Assembly: GCA_039105265.1 (NCBI GenBank)
Contig: JAPFFF010000007.1
Coordinates: forward strand, 5,580,001-5,644,000
DNA length: 64,000 nt
Reading direction: 5' to 3'
Source of the DNA: Tritrichomonas musculus
Taxonomy: Eukaryota > Parabasalia > Tritrichomonadida > Tritrichomonadidae
The position numbers and the translations under genes were made by a program. Position 1 is the stretch's first letter, and each line of letters opens with the position of its first letter. The notes beneath the pieces were generated by a model that made no database searches, was not told the origin of the DNA, and worked only from the letters and a program-made list of their open reading frames with translations. This document shows, one piece after another, positions 37,011 to 45,007 of this stretch.

Positions 37011-37466
37011 TCAGATGTAAGTTCTCGCATGATTGTTTGTAGTAAATTCACTCTCTTTTAATGAATTAGATGAAAATGTTGGCTTTTCAAGAGGTGCACC
37101 AACTGAATCGCCTTTTGCAGATTTATTAATTGATGACAAGGCAGTTTTCACATTTCCTTCTGGGACATATTTTAATGCTGTGTCAGCTATGTTTGCTAAT
37201 CTATTTCTTGTTTTATCGCTCAAGAAGCTTTCACCAAGACCTCTCGCAACTGAACCAATAACACCAGCATGCTTGGTTAATCCACCTGCTGAAGCATCCA
37301 ATAATTTACTTGCAAGACCTCCAGTAAAACTATCTGCAGCTCCCATTAATAATTTACCACCTAAACCTACTCCTCCTTTTATTATCGTTTGCCATGGAGA
37401 AAATTCTTTTTGTTTAGCATAATTTGGCTTCCAATAATCTTCTACTGAATGACGTTGAATTCCCAT
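37011..37466 (-). CDS. Gly/Ala-rich, possibly membrane-active virion protein, family B
   Basis: 151 residues. MGIQRHSVEDYWKPNY begins the chain, then a Gly-rich hydrophobic region (IIKGGVGLGGKLLMGAADSF, continued by GGLASKLLDASAGG) and a polar tail. The composition and position next to the ATPase and capsid genes parallel the amphipathic 87-residue gene of family A and recall adenovirus pVI-like membrane-lytic proteins. No direct homology shown. Confidence 0.5.
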   Translation of the reverse strand: MGIQRHSVEDYWKPNYAKQKEFSPWQTIIKGGVGLGGKLLMGAADSFTGGLASKLLDASAGGLTKHAGVIGSVARGLGESFLSDKTRNRLANIADTALKYVPEGNVKTALSSINKSAKGDSVGAPLEKPTFSSNSLKESEFTTNNHARTYI

Positions 37467-37483
37467 TTAAAAAATAATAAAAA

Positions 37484-38350
37484 TTATTCAAAATAGTACT
37501 TAGATGCCGTAATGTTCATTACGAACTTCTCATGTGGTTCTTTATGTTGTAGGTACTCAGCTACTGTCTGTTTAGTATTTAATGAGTTATTTGTTTGTTG
37601 CAACAAGCTCGTAAAATCTTCCTCACTATATCCTGTATAACATATGATATCTGTTGCTAACCTTTTAGCATTTATATGAACAAATCGAATTGTTTGTATT
37701 GCCATGATACATGTTAAATTATAGTGTCTTGTTTTGGTTAACAACTTGATAAATTCACTATTACCATTCTTTAATAAATCACTACCTGCACAATCATCTA
37801 GTATCAATAATGTATTATATGGATATGATGATGTTTCATACTTGACGAGCTTATTTGCTATATATATTATTTTATCATTGAGCTCATTTAAATGATGCTT
37901 CTCAATGAGCCTCCTCATTTCGTCATTGGTCTCTTTCATTCGAGATAGTACATATTTGACAATGGCATAATACTTTATCTTTCTTCGAAGATGTCGTTTT
38001 AGATAACTCATTAATTCTCTTTCCTTTACATAATCGATTCTTGATTGTATCTGTTTATTAAGTGTTTCAGCTGTTTTATCCATTTTACCAGAGCTTGAGC
38101 AAAATATTATCTTTTGGTAGTATGGATGTTTAAACAACCTCTCTGTTATCATAATATGTCTCCATATCCAAAAACTTTTACCAGCACCTGGTTTACCAAT
38201 TAAAAAATATATACCGTTTGTGCTAAAAGGATAATCAGGTGATAATGGTTTAATTAATGCTCCATCTATTTCTTTCATGTTCTTCCGTAAGGTTTCTTTA
38301 ATCAATGTTTCTACTTTATTTATTAGTTCTGCACTTGGGGGTTCATCCAT
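37484..38350 (-). CDS. Packaging ATPase (FtsK/HerA, A32-like), family B
   Basis: 288 residues. Walker A GKPGAGKS at about 52-59, Walker B LLILDDC at about 181-187, and a conserved strand LTCIMAIQTIRFVH that likely carries the sensor residue. The length and motif spacing fit the Polinton/poxvirus A32 group that pumps DNA into capsids. It is only about 11 bp upstream of the neighbouring frames on the same strand, in the integrase-ATPase-virion gene block. It is much diverged from the family A ATPase, apart from the nucleotide-binding motifs. Confidence 0.9.
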   Translation of the reverse strand: MDEPPSAELINKVETLIKETLRKNMKEIDGALIKPLSPDYPFSTNGIYFLIGKPGAGKSFWIWRHIMITERLFKHPYYQKIIFCSSSGKMDKTAETLNKQIQSRIDYVKERELMSYLKRHLRRKIKYYAIVKYVLSRMKETNDEMRRLIEKHHLNELNDKIIYIANKLVKYETSSYPYNTLLILDDCAGSDLLKNGNSEFIKLLTKTRHYNLTCIMAIQTIRFVHINAKRLATDIICYTGYSEEDFTSLLQQTNNSLNTKQTVAEYLQHKEPHEKFVMNITASKYYFE

Positions 38351-38360
38351 TTACAAATTT

Positions 38361-39479
38361 TTAAATGTATTTCATTATTTTATCTGGTATTGGTTCTCCT
38401 TTCTTCTTTTGTTCCAACCAATATTGTCTTTCTGCTGTACCAAGTACTAATGGATTACCTCTCCTTACATCTCTAATAGTTTGTCTAGCAAAGGCATCAT
38501 CACCTTCGACTCCTTCCCATTTTAAATCATACTTACCAGTATCTTCATCAAAGTTATATATTTTTTCAATAATACCTTCTTTACCTTCATTTAGTCTTTC
38601 AGCTACTTTAATCCTTTTGTCTCTTGTCCTTAACAACCTATATCCAGGGAATGAACTTGTTGAACCATCTTTGGACTTGACCACAAACTGGTTACCTTTT
38701 TGCGAGTCAACTATATAAGACTCATTAGACAAATTACTTCTTCTTTTACCAAATGGTTCTTTTTCGAGTACTAACCTGACCTTCTCACCTGGATTAAAAT
38801 GATATGGATTAATGCGTGCATTCTTTTGTATGTACTTTATTTCATCCTCTGGAGTAATATCATTAGGTGCTTTATTATCTAAAGACCTATGAGGAGAGTT
38901 GTTATATATGTTCACCAAATCATGCATCTCCTTTGGTTGAATAAACCTATTTTCACCAATAGAATCTCTTATGGTTCTCATAAACCTATTAATAATGCCA
39001 AGTACATTATGGTTATTCTCAGTTGTTGTTCGGTATTTTATGTTCTTCTCTCTCATGAAGTCTAAGACTGTTGATGATAAATATGCTGCATCCTCATCAC
39101 TTGTTATCGAATATACATGAGGTACATCATTAACAAATTTATGAAGCGCTGCCAATACTTCCCTTGCTCCTTTACTATTCATAGGATATGCATATGCTTT
39201 TCGAGTGTTAATATTGATGAACATTAGATAATTCAACCCACCTGCCTCTTTATTGTTAATGAAGGTATCCATTTGATAACCATCAGGGTGTTTCGATACG
39301 ATAGGTATAAATTGTGCTTTAGGTACTCTCTTATCATGTACTACTCTTTCATCAAAGTATTTCTTTGCTTCCTCTTCATTCAGATTCTCTTGTTTTGCCA
39401 TGCTAAGGTATTTGTCCAAGGTCCTCCATTTAGCTTTGTTGTATAATTTTTCATATGGGGTTGGTTCTTCTTTACTCAT
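38361..39479 (-). CDS. Polinton integrase (RVE/DDE-type), family B
   Basis: 372 residues. The rve core runs from GYQMDTF (Asp about 71) through FININTRKAYAYPMN and SITSDEDAAY (Asp about 128) to HNVLGIINRFMRTIRD and IYNNSPHRSLDNKAP. A C-terminal SH3-like part (EGIIEKIYNFDEDTGKYDLK, followed by WEG) may contact chromatin. It follows the order protease, beta-rich protein, integrase, ATPase on one strand with 5-10 bp gaps. It is shorter than the family A integrase. Confidence 0.9.
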   Translation of the reverse strand: MSKEEPTPYEKLYNKAKWRTLDKYLSMAKQENLNEEEAKKYFDERVVHDKRVPKAQFIPIVSKHPDGYQMDTFINNKEAGGLNYLMFININTRKAYAYPMNSKGAREVLAALHKFVNDVPHVYSITSDEDAAYLSSTVLDFMREKNIKYRTTTENNHNVLGIINRFMRTIRDSIGENRFIQPKEMHDLVNIYNNSPHRSLDNKAPNDITPEDEIKYIQKNARINPYHFNPGEKVRLVLEKEPFGKRRSNLSNESYIVDSQKGNQFVVKSKDGSTSSFPGYRLLRTRDKRIKVAERLNEGKEGIIEKIYNFDEDTGKYDLKWEGVEGDDAFARQTIRDVRRGNPLVLGTAERQYWLEQKKKGEPIPDKIMKYI

Positions 39480-39485
39480 TTATTT

Positions 39486-40490
39486 TTAAATAAACATCTT
39501 ATCGTATTGAAGGAATTGCATTTCGATTACAAATGAATCATTTGGAGGTAGTTTGGTTGGACAATTATAATGTGAATCACTATAGAAGTCTATCCAAAAC
39601 CTTTGGTCCATTGAGTTTAACTTGAAGTACTTAATCGGACTATATTCAACATCACTATCTCCAATATAGTTATGTAATGCTTGTTCACCAATAGATGAAT
39701 ATATTTTACATGGATGTCTGTCCCATACATTATCAAATACCAACCTCTTACTTAAAGTTGAATACTTCTTAGGGTTATTTTGATAAGCTCCTGTGCCTAT
39801 ATTAAACACATCTGCAAAGTCTTCATTCCAATCACCAATTTGGAAAAAATTGATAAATTGTCTTGAATCTTCCTCTATATTATCATTATTTTTAGTATAT
39901 ATAATTTCATGAAAACCATCTTTATCATAATATCCATCTGTTTGTATATCTCGATATGCAATTAATGAATCATTTTGGGAAAATGCATGTCCATATTCTC
40001 CATGCATAGATATCCAAGATTTCATCGCGGTGTTGACAGCATCAAAGAACCCTCTTAAGTCCCCTTCCTCTGACACCCAATCAATAACATCAAAATTTGC
40101 TATCCATTTCCAAGTAGGCTCTTTTTCATATTCTACTTTGAGCTCGTCCTGATAGAATTTATCAAGTAGTTCTTGAGTTAAAATAGGGTCGTTTATATTT
40201 CCTCCATGTAAAACAAAGTAGGATTTTTGAACTTTAAATATAGTCACATTAAATTCTAATTTGCGTCTTCTCTTAATGATATGCGCTGAACGAACGCCAA
40301 CAATAGATTCCCCTTTGTTTGCAGTTGACCATTCTGGTGGGAAATTAAACCAATACCTATTAAACTTAGCTTTATCATGTTGAGCATCCTCAAGGAAGTA
40401 GGCTGTTTCGATTGGAAGAGGTGTATTACCATCATTAACTATATTATCTCGATTAGGATAAAGAGTTTTAACACTTGGTGGTAATTCCAT
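39486..40490 (-). CDS. Beta-rich virion protein, candidate minor capsid, family B
   Basis: 334 residues. The first part has RYWFNFPPEWSTANKGESIV, then GVRSAHIIKRRRKLEFNVTI. The last 100 residues are beta-rich, with SSIGEQALHNYIGDSDVEYS and the end DSFVIEMQFLQYDKMFI, a pattern like the final strands of a single jelly-roll. Position beside the integrase and protease fits a minor capsid or vertex protein. The product of 26648-27358 is a rival candidate for the penton. Confidence 0.6.
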   Translation of the reverse strand: MELPPSVKTLYPNRDNIVNDGNTPLPIETAYFLEDAQHDKAKFNRYWFNFPPEWSTANKGESIVGVRSAHIIKRRRKLEFNVTIFKVQKSYFVLHGGNINDPILTQELLDKFYQDELKVEYEKEPTWKWIANFDVIDWVSEEGDLRGFFDAVNTAMKSWISMHGEYGHAFSQNDSLIAYRDIQTDGYYDKDGFHEIIYTKNNDNIEEDSRQFINFFQIGDWNEDFADVFNIGTGAYQNNPKKYSTLSKRLVFDNVWDRHPCKIYSSIGEQALHNYIGDSDVEYSPIKYFKLNSMDQRFWIDFYSDSHYNCPTKLPPNDSFVIEMQFLQYDKMFI

Positions 40491-40511
40491 TTCGAGTTGA
40501 ATAAAAAGTCT

Positions 40512-41507
40512 TTATTGATATACAACACCTGTTTCTAATTCATTGTTTTGAAGTTCTCGAAGTATTCTCTTTCTAATATCTGGCATATTGCGTTGTTTAA
40601 ACTTACCATTTCCTTCATGCAAAAAGGTACGACAAGATTCCATTAGAAACACTCCACAATCCTTGTTATTCCTTTGATTAGGTACATCATAATATTTTGC
40701 TTTTAACTTACCTGTTCCTGAAATATTGATCCACTTATTAAGTGTCTTTACCTCTGGTGCCATTGACTTATTCTCAGAGTCATAGCATTCGATTATTTTC
40801 TTTGAATATCGAACAATACATAAAACCCAATGTTCTCCATCTGAACAAATGGGGACAAATACTTTATCGAAATGTGAAAATGACTGTTTACCTGAGATAG
40901 GACTTTTCATCAGTTCATGTATTTTTTCCATATCATTAGTCTCATATGCTCTAGAAAGGAGGGTATAAAATGCAGTAGGTAAAACCAATATTTTCTTTTT
41001 ATCAAACTCTGCCTCATTTTGACCAGGTTGTTTATTCAATCTCTTTCCTTTGTTATATAGAAGTTTCAAGTAGTCATCAATAACATCTTCTTCTATATTT
41101 TCATCATTGACTAAACTCCTCCAATCATGAATTTTATGACGTCTTTGGTCTATTGTATACTCTCCTGTCTTCTGTGGTGTCATACGGGGTTCTCTTGGAG
41201 GAGGACTAGTACCTCGAGAGGTATGCGATGATGGAAACTGTGGAGGTGGTGATGAAGGAGGAGGAGGTGGTGGAGGTGGAGGTGAATGAGAAGGAGGAGG
41301 TGGTGGAGGTGGAGGTGAACGAGGTCGTTTTGATTTTTTCTTCGGTCTATTGCTTGAAATAACACTACTTTGAAGTTTACGTTGAATTATATTTACACTT
41401 CTCTTCCTTTTTCTAGGTGGAGGTTCTGCACGAGAGTAGTATATGTATGTTCGTATTGGTGGTCGAATAATTTTTCTAGGTCTCCCAATACCAGGAACCA
41501 AGCTCAA
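40512..41507 (-). CDS. Adenain/Ulp1-like (C48) cysteine protease, family B
   Basis: Catalytic set in canonical order: His in GEHWVL (about 226), Asp in CYDSENK (about 243), Gln in PNQRNNKDCG (about 278) and Cys in DCGVF (about 284). Upstream is a basic segment (RKRKRSVN) and a Pro-rich, length-variable linker. The open frame begins at 41507, but the first in-frame ATG is at 41183, so the true start is uncertain. The first 30 codons coincide with the junction sequence repeated at 13175 and 14491. In adenovirus the enzyme matures the capsid; a like role is inferred. Confidence 0.85.
   Translation of the reverse strand: MSLVPGIGRPRKIIRPPIRTYIYYSRAEPPPRKRKRSVNIIQRKLQSSVISSNRPKKKSKRPRSPPPPPPPPSHSPPPPPPPPPSSPPPQFPSSHTSRGTSPPPREPRMTPQKTGEYTIDQRRHKIHDWRSLVNDENIEEDVIDDYLKLLYNKGKRLNKQPGQNEAEFDKKKILVLPTAFYTLLSRAYETNDMEKIHELMKSPISGKQSFSHFDKVFVPICSDGEHWVLCIVRYSKKIIECYDSENKSMAPEVKTLNKWINISGTGKLKAKYYDVPNQRNNKDCGVFLMESCRTFLHEGNGKFKQRNMPDIRKRILRELQNNELETGVVYQ
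41440..41505. repeat. Junction sequence between B and A3
   Basis: It contains GTATGTTCGTATTGG, CTAGGTCTCCCAATACC and AGGAACCAAGCTC. Near-identical at 13175-13245, diverged at 14491-14560, and partly kept at 60661-60720. It always lies directly outside an element end. Confidence 0.7.
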
Positions 41508-41770
41508 AACCTCATTTTAAAAATTAACGAAAAACTTATCCACAGGGTTTAAATTTTAATTAGCCTCCATAATCTGTTGTAGAACAAGGCCTGTCATAAA
41601 GCGCTAAACACTCATTTTAAAATTTATTTCAAAGTTAATTCGGGATTTAATTTCGGCGCTTTACGCCACAGTCAAGCGAAGCTTGATTTTAAATAAGGGC
41701 TCCAGAATGAATCTGAGAACAAGTTATAAAATTTTAAATTAAGAATTTGTTTTTTTTATCTTATTTAAAA
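41506..41770. repeat. Terminal block of family A (A3 copy) with hairpin insert
   Basis: Same block as 12946-13174 and 14561-14790 but longer by about 34 bp, owing to the double hairpin at 41655-41685. Confidence 0.7.
41655..41685. repeat. Double-hairpin insert in the terminal block
   Basis: GGCG/CGCC with a 5-nt loop, linker ACAGT, then CAAGC/GCTTG with loop GAA. It is absent from the A1 and A2 blocks, where the flanking AATTT and TTTTAAATAAGG are contiguous. This is a clean insertion in non-coding DNA. Confidence 0.75.
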
Positions 41771-42175
41771 ATGCAACAACGCATCGACCATATCATTTCT
41801 GAATTACTTGCTTTAAAAACCGAATTCGAACAATTAAATAATATATCAAACGAACAATCAACTGAAACACAAATTGAATCCGAGCAAAGCTCGGCTGAGG
41901 CACAAAGTACCGAACCTTCAGCCGAATCAAATGAATTAAATCCTATACGAAGAAGAACAAATCGCTCATTTCCATTAAACAAATCCAAATTCCTTAATGA
42001 TGAACAGAGAGACCAAGTTCTCCAATTCGCTTCTGACCATAAAGAAACAATTATGAACCAACCAAGGTCTAATCGAATTCAATTCCTTCAGAATCTAATT
42101 CGTGAACAATTAAATATCAATTTATCGTTATATATGACGGGAAAACTGATTCAAATAATCTCATCCAACAATTAA
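41771..42175 (+). CDS. Small terminal gene, family A copy 3
   Basis: 134 residues from the ATG at 41771. The constant helical N-terminus and constant C-terminal 75 residues frame a variable middle that contains a double hairpin (41880-41911) on the strand opposite to the one in A1. The middle reads SSAEAQSTEPSAESNE here. The gene converges on the fibre gene, 25 bp apart. Function unknown. Confidence 0.65.
   Translation: MQQRIDHIISELLALKTEFEQLNNISNEQSTETQIESEQSSAEAQSTEPSAESNELNPIRRRTNRSFPLNKSKFLNDEQRDQVLQFASDHKETIMNQPRSNRIQFLQNLIREQLNINLSLYMTGKLIQIISSNN
41880..41911. repeat. GC-rich double-hairpin insert inside coding sequence
   Basis: CCGAGC/GCTCGG with loop AAA, linker CTGA, then GGCAC/GTACC with loop AAA (one G-T pair); 32 bp. 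It is the reverse complement of the 12817 type, in the same gene but a slightly different position. Confidence 0.8.
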
Positions 42176-42200
42176 GCTAAAAAAAATTTTTTTATACTAT

Positions 42201-44993
42201 TTATGCCTTAAAGCATGCAAGTGTTTTATTATCTATTATTGCAGTTATGATACCAACAGTCATACGTTTAATCTTTGATGTTATTGCAGTTTCACCACTG
42301 AGAATCTTCAATTTATTATCTTCATTATCAATAAATACTTCATCCCCAATACCATAACAAGATGAATCATCAACTTTTACAAGATAATCGCCATGGGAAG
42401 CAAATGTTATAGCATTATTTTTTTCATCAATTCTAACACAAATACCAACATATTCTTTCCATGAACCAGTAGTTTTGACACTGCAAATACAATCTGTAGT
42501 ATCATTCACAGTTGAAAGTACCCAAGTATCACCAACATGTTTATAAACCTTACCGGTCATATATACTGGAGCTCCAATAACGAAATCATTAATAGAGTTC
42601 ATTGATGACTCGATTGGGGAGTAATGAGTAATTGTTGTGTTTGATTGCGTACCGTAAATAGCAGCCTTGAATTTTGCTAAATATGCTGGCACCATGATTT
42701 GTCTTGAATATATTTGTCTAGCATCTAATAATTCTTGAGTAGTTGTCCAATTATATTCAGCCATTGGAACACTATATGTAAGTGGTCTTCCTGATGATAA
42801 ATCAAGAATTTCTTCATAATACGCTGAATATTTGAAATTATCAAAATATATAGTTCTTTGATATAATAATATTACTATGTTATGGGGATTTGCAGCTGTA
42901 TCATAGAATAATATTCTTATTTCATTTCTTTCTGCGTAATTACCAACTACGTATTCCAGTTTAATTGCGTTATTTATAATTTTTAGATAATGAATTGATA
43001 TATCAGCACCCTCCGTAAATGGACCGCAATCAATTGCACATTTTTTTATTAGTTGTTCTTCTGTTATGATAGATTCTGGAATCTCACTTTTGAGTACTAA
43101 TTCATCATATTTATAATTAGGAGGATATATCGCTAATATTTTTACTCTACAAATTAAGTTTGTACCATTTTCATGAACTAAGTAAACAGGTCTGTAATCA
43201 CTTGCTAGAACTCTTAATGAATACATAGCACCATCAATCTCAAATCTACCATAATTTATACCGCTTGAACTAGACGATAGCATTTCACCAATGATTTCAT
43301 ATTCTTTGTTATTATATTCAAATTTAATGGTGCTATTTGGTTCAAAAGATTCATTAATTAAACCGTATTCATCGTATGTGTAATCAATAAATACTTTTTG
43401 ATAAGGTATATATGTTCTATCATTTAATTTCCTGAATTCACCAAAGAAAGGCTTAGTTTCTTCAGATTTTTTGAGATATTCATCCAAATTAGTGTTATCA
43501 GTAGTAAGTAATTTGTCTTTTTCTATTAAATCAGGAATTTTTGATTTCAATACTAGTTCATCATTGTTATACTTATAATGTTCTAATACTTGAACTCTGG
43601 ATTGTGCACTATAAATTACACCAGGTTCATTAATGAATATTTCATCATTCGAATTTCTGAATAATATATATTTATTTCCTTCTATATCAATTTCGTATTT
43701 ATATGCAGTACCAAAACTACCATTACTAAGTTGACCTGTTATTGGATATTCATATGATTTATCATTATAAATGAATGAAATAAAATCACTATTATTTGGG
43801 TAATTAATTATTTTATTAGATTCAACATTAATTTCATAATTGAATTTTACACTGTATGTCAAATCGTTTTTGCTTCGATATTTTGACAAATCAACAGGTT
43901 TAGGTAATTCACTTTTCAAAGCATATTTCCCATCAGCCACATCCTTTGTCTCATATTTATCTAATTCATAAGCCAATTCATCTTCATCAACAAACTTCTC
44001 ATCAGCTTGTGCACTAGAATAATATGGTGTCAAGTCAACAGGTTTTGGGATATCGCTCTTCAATGCATAAGTGTTCGACACATATCTAGCCGAATAAGCG
44101 TTTTTGTCTGTTGGTTCGATAGTTTTGGTTATTGAACATGATAATATTTCTGGTGTATCACCAGTTCCTGGATTGATTAATTCATGGCTGTGATACAGTA
44201 TCCAAAGACCAGAACTACTTCCGTCGATACGCAGTATCTGAGAGGGTTGATTATCATCATCGTCATTGTACGAATAGTCTGCGTGAACATAATGGGCCGT
44301 ATAGAAATTGTCTGATGATACAATATCCAACCCATATTGCTCAATCAGTTCATGATATGTGTTGTAATCTAAATCAGGAATTGTATTATTGACGATTTTG
44401 AATTGAATAGTTGTTTGCCCCTCAATAATCTCTGGGATATCGCTTTTCACTTGCTCAATAGCAAGGGTCATATCTGTTGTTAAAGCATAATTTGTCAAAT
44501 CAACAGGTTCTGGAATGTCTTCTTTTTTTGCATACAATGTCATATCTGGCAAGTCCTGAGTCTTCGCGTACTCACTTAAGTTCGTAAGCTTTGCATATGG
44601 TTCCAAAGCAGTTGTCAAAGCAGATTCATTAACCAAATCTGTAGGTATTTCAGGTATGTCAGTTGATAATGCAAAATTGTTAACAACGTAATCACGTAAT
44701 GTATTAACAGCGTTTTCAATTTCTTCACTACTAGCATACTTTAATAATTCTTTATTGAATTCCTCTGTTTTCAAATAATCGAATAAATCAGTTGTTTTCG
44801 CATATGGTTTTAATAATTCTTTCAATTCCTCAGTATTCAAGCTTGACCCTAAATTATTTCCGTTATTGCATTGGCAGGAACCATTGGTTCCCGGACACAA
44901 ATGTGTACAAGCATATTTCTTGATATATTCTATTATCAATTCATCAATTGTATTAACTTTTTTTATATTACCCGCTTGTTCTATCGTGAACAT
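42201..44993 (-). CDS. Fibre-like attachment protein with variable middle, family A copy 3
   Basis: 930 residues from the ATG at 44993, the longest of the three. It has the constant N-terminus (with an added Cys/Gly segment THLCPGTNGSC near residue 30), shaft repeats, and then modules absent from A1 and A2. One is around 44080-44420 (QPSQILRIDGSSSGLWILYH). Two resemble each other (43560-43870 and 43090-43440, with NNKEYEIIGEMLSSS and NDKSYEYPITGQLSN), which points to module duplication. A further one precedes the constant C-terminal domain. Linkers of the KSDIPKPVDLTPYY type separate the modules. Confidence 0.7.
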   Translation of the reverse strand: MFTIEQAGNIKKVNTIDELIIEYIKKYACTHLCPGTNGSCQCNNGNNLGSSLNTEELKELLKPYAKTTDLFDYLKTEEFNKELLKYASSEEIENAVNTLRDYVVNNFALSTDIPEIPTDLVNESALTTALEPYAKLTNLSEYAKTQDLPDMTLYAKKEDIPEPVDLTNYALTTDMTLAIEQVKSDIPEIIEGQTTIQFKIVNNTIPDLDYNTYHELIEQYGLDIVSSDNFYTAHYVHADYSYNDDDDNQPSQILRIDGSSSGLWILYHSHELINPGTGDTPEILSCSITKTIEPTDKNAYSARYVSNTYALKSDIPKPVDLTPYYSSAQADEKFVDEDELAYELDKYETKDVADGKYALKSELPKPVDLSKYRSKNDLTYSVKFNYEINVESNKIINYPNNSDFISFIYNDKSYEYPITGQLSNGSFGTAYKYEIDIEGNKYILFRNSNDEIFINEPGVIYSAQSRVQVLEHYKYNNDELVLKSKIPDLIEKDKLLTTDNTNLDEYLKKSEETKPFFGEFRKLNDRTYIPYQKVFIDYTYDEYGLINESFEPNSTIKFEYNNKEYEIIGEMLSSSSSGINYGRFEIDGAMYSLRVLASDYRPVYLVHENGTNLICRVKILAIYPPNYKYDELVLKSEIPESIITEEQLIKKCAIDCGPFTEGADISIHYLKIINNAIKLEYVVGNYAERNEIRILFYDTAANPHNIVILLYQRTIYFDNFKYSAYYEEILDLSSGRPLTYSVPMAEYNWTTTQELLDARQIYSRQIMVPAYLAKFKAAIYGTQSNTTITHYSPIESSMNSINDFVIGAPVYMTGKVYKHVGDTWVLSTVNDTTDCICSVKTTGSWKEYVGICVRIDEKNNAITFASHGDYLVKVDDSSCYGIGDEVFIDNEDNKLKILSGETAITSKIKRMTVGIITAIIDNKTLACFKA

Positions 44994-45007
44994 TTTGGGA
45001 ATAATAA

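Larger units (their letters stand above)
20561..41505. mobile_element. Polinton/Maverick family B, about 21 kb, looks whole
   Basis: A continuous block of 16 open genes with the full Polinton set: protein-primed family B DNA polymerase, packaging ATPase, integrase, C48/adenain-like protease, double jelly-roll major capsid protein and minor virion candidates, plus a giant fibre-like protein. The left end has a GC-rich hairpin, an A-tract and a tandem array. The right end adjoins A3 directly. I see no clear terminal inverted repeat joining the two ends by eye. The core genes are open, suggesting a young copy. Confidence 0.85.
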
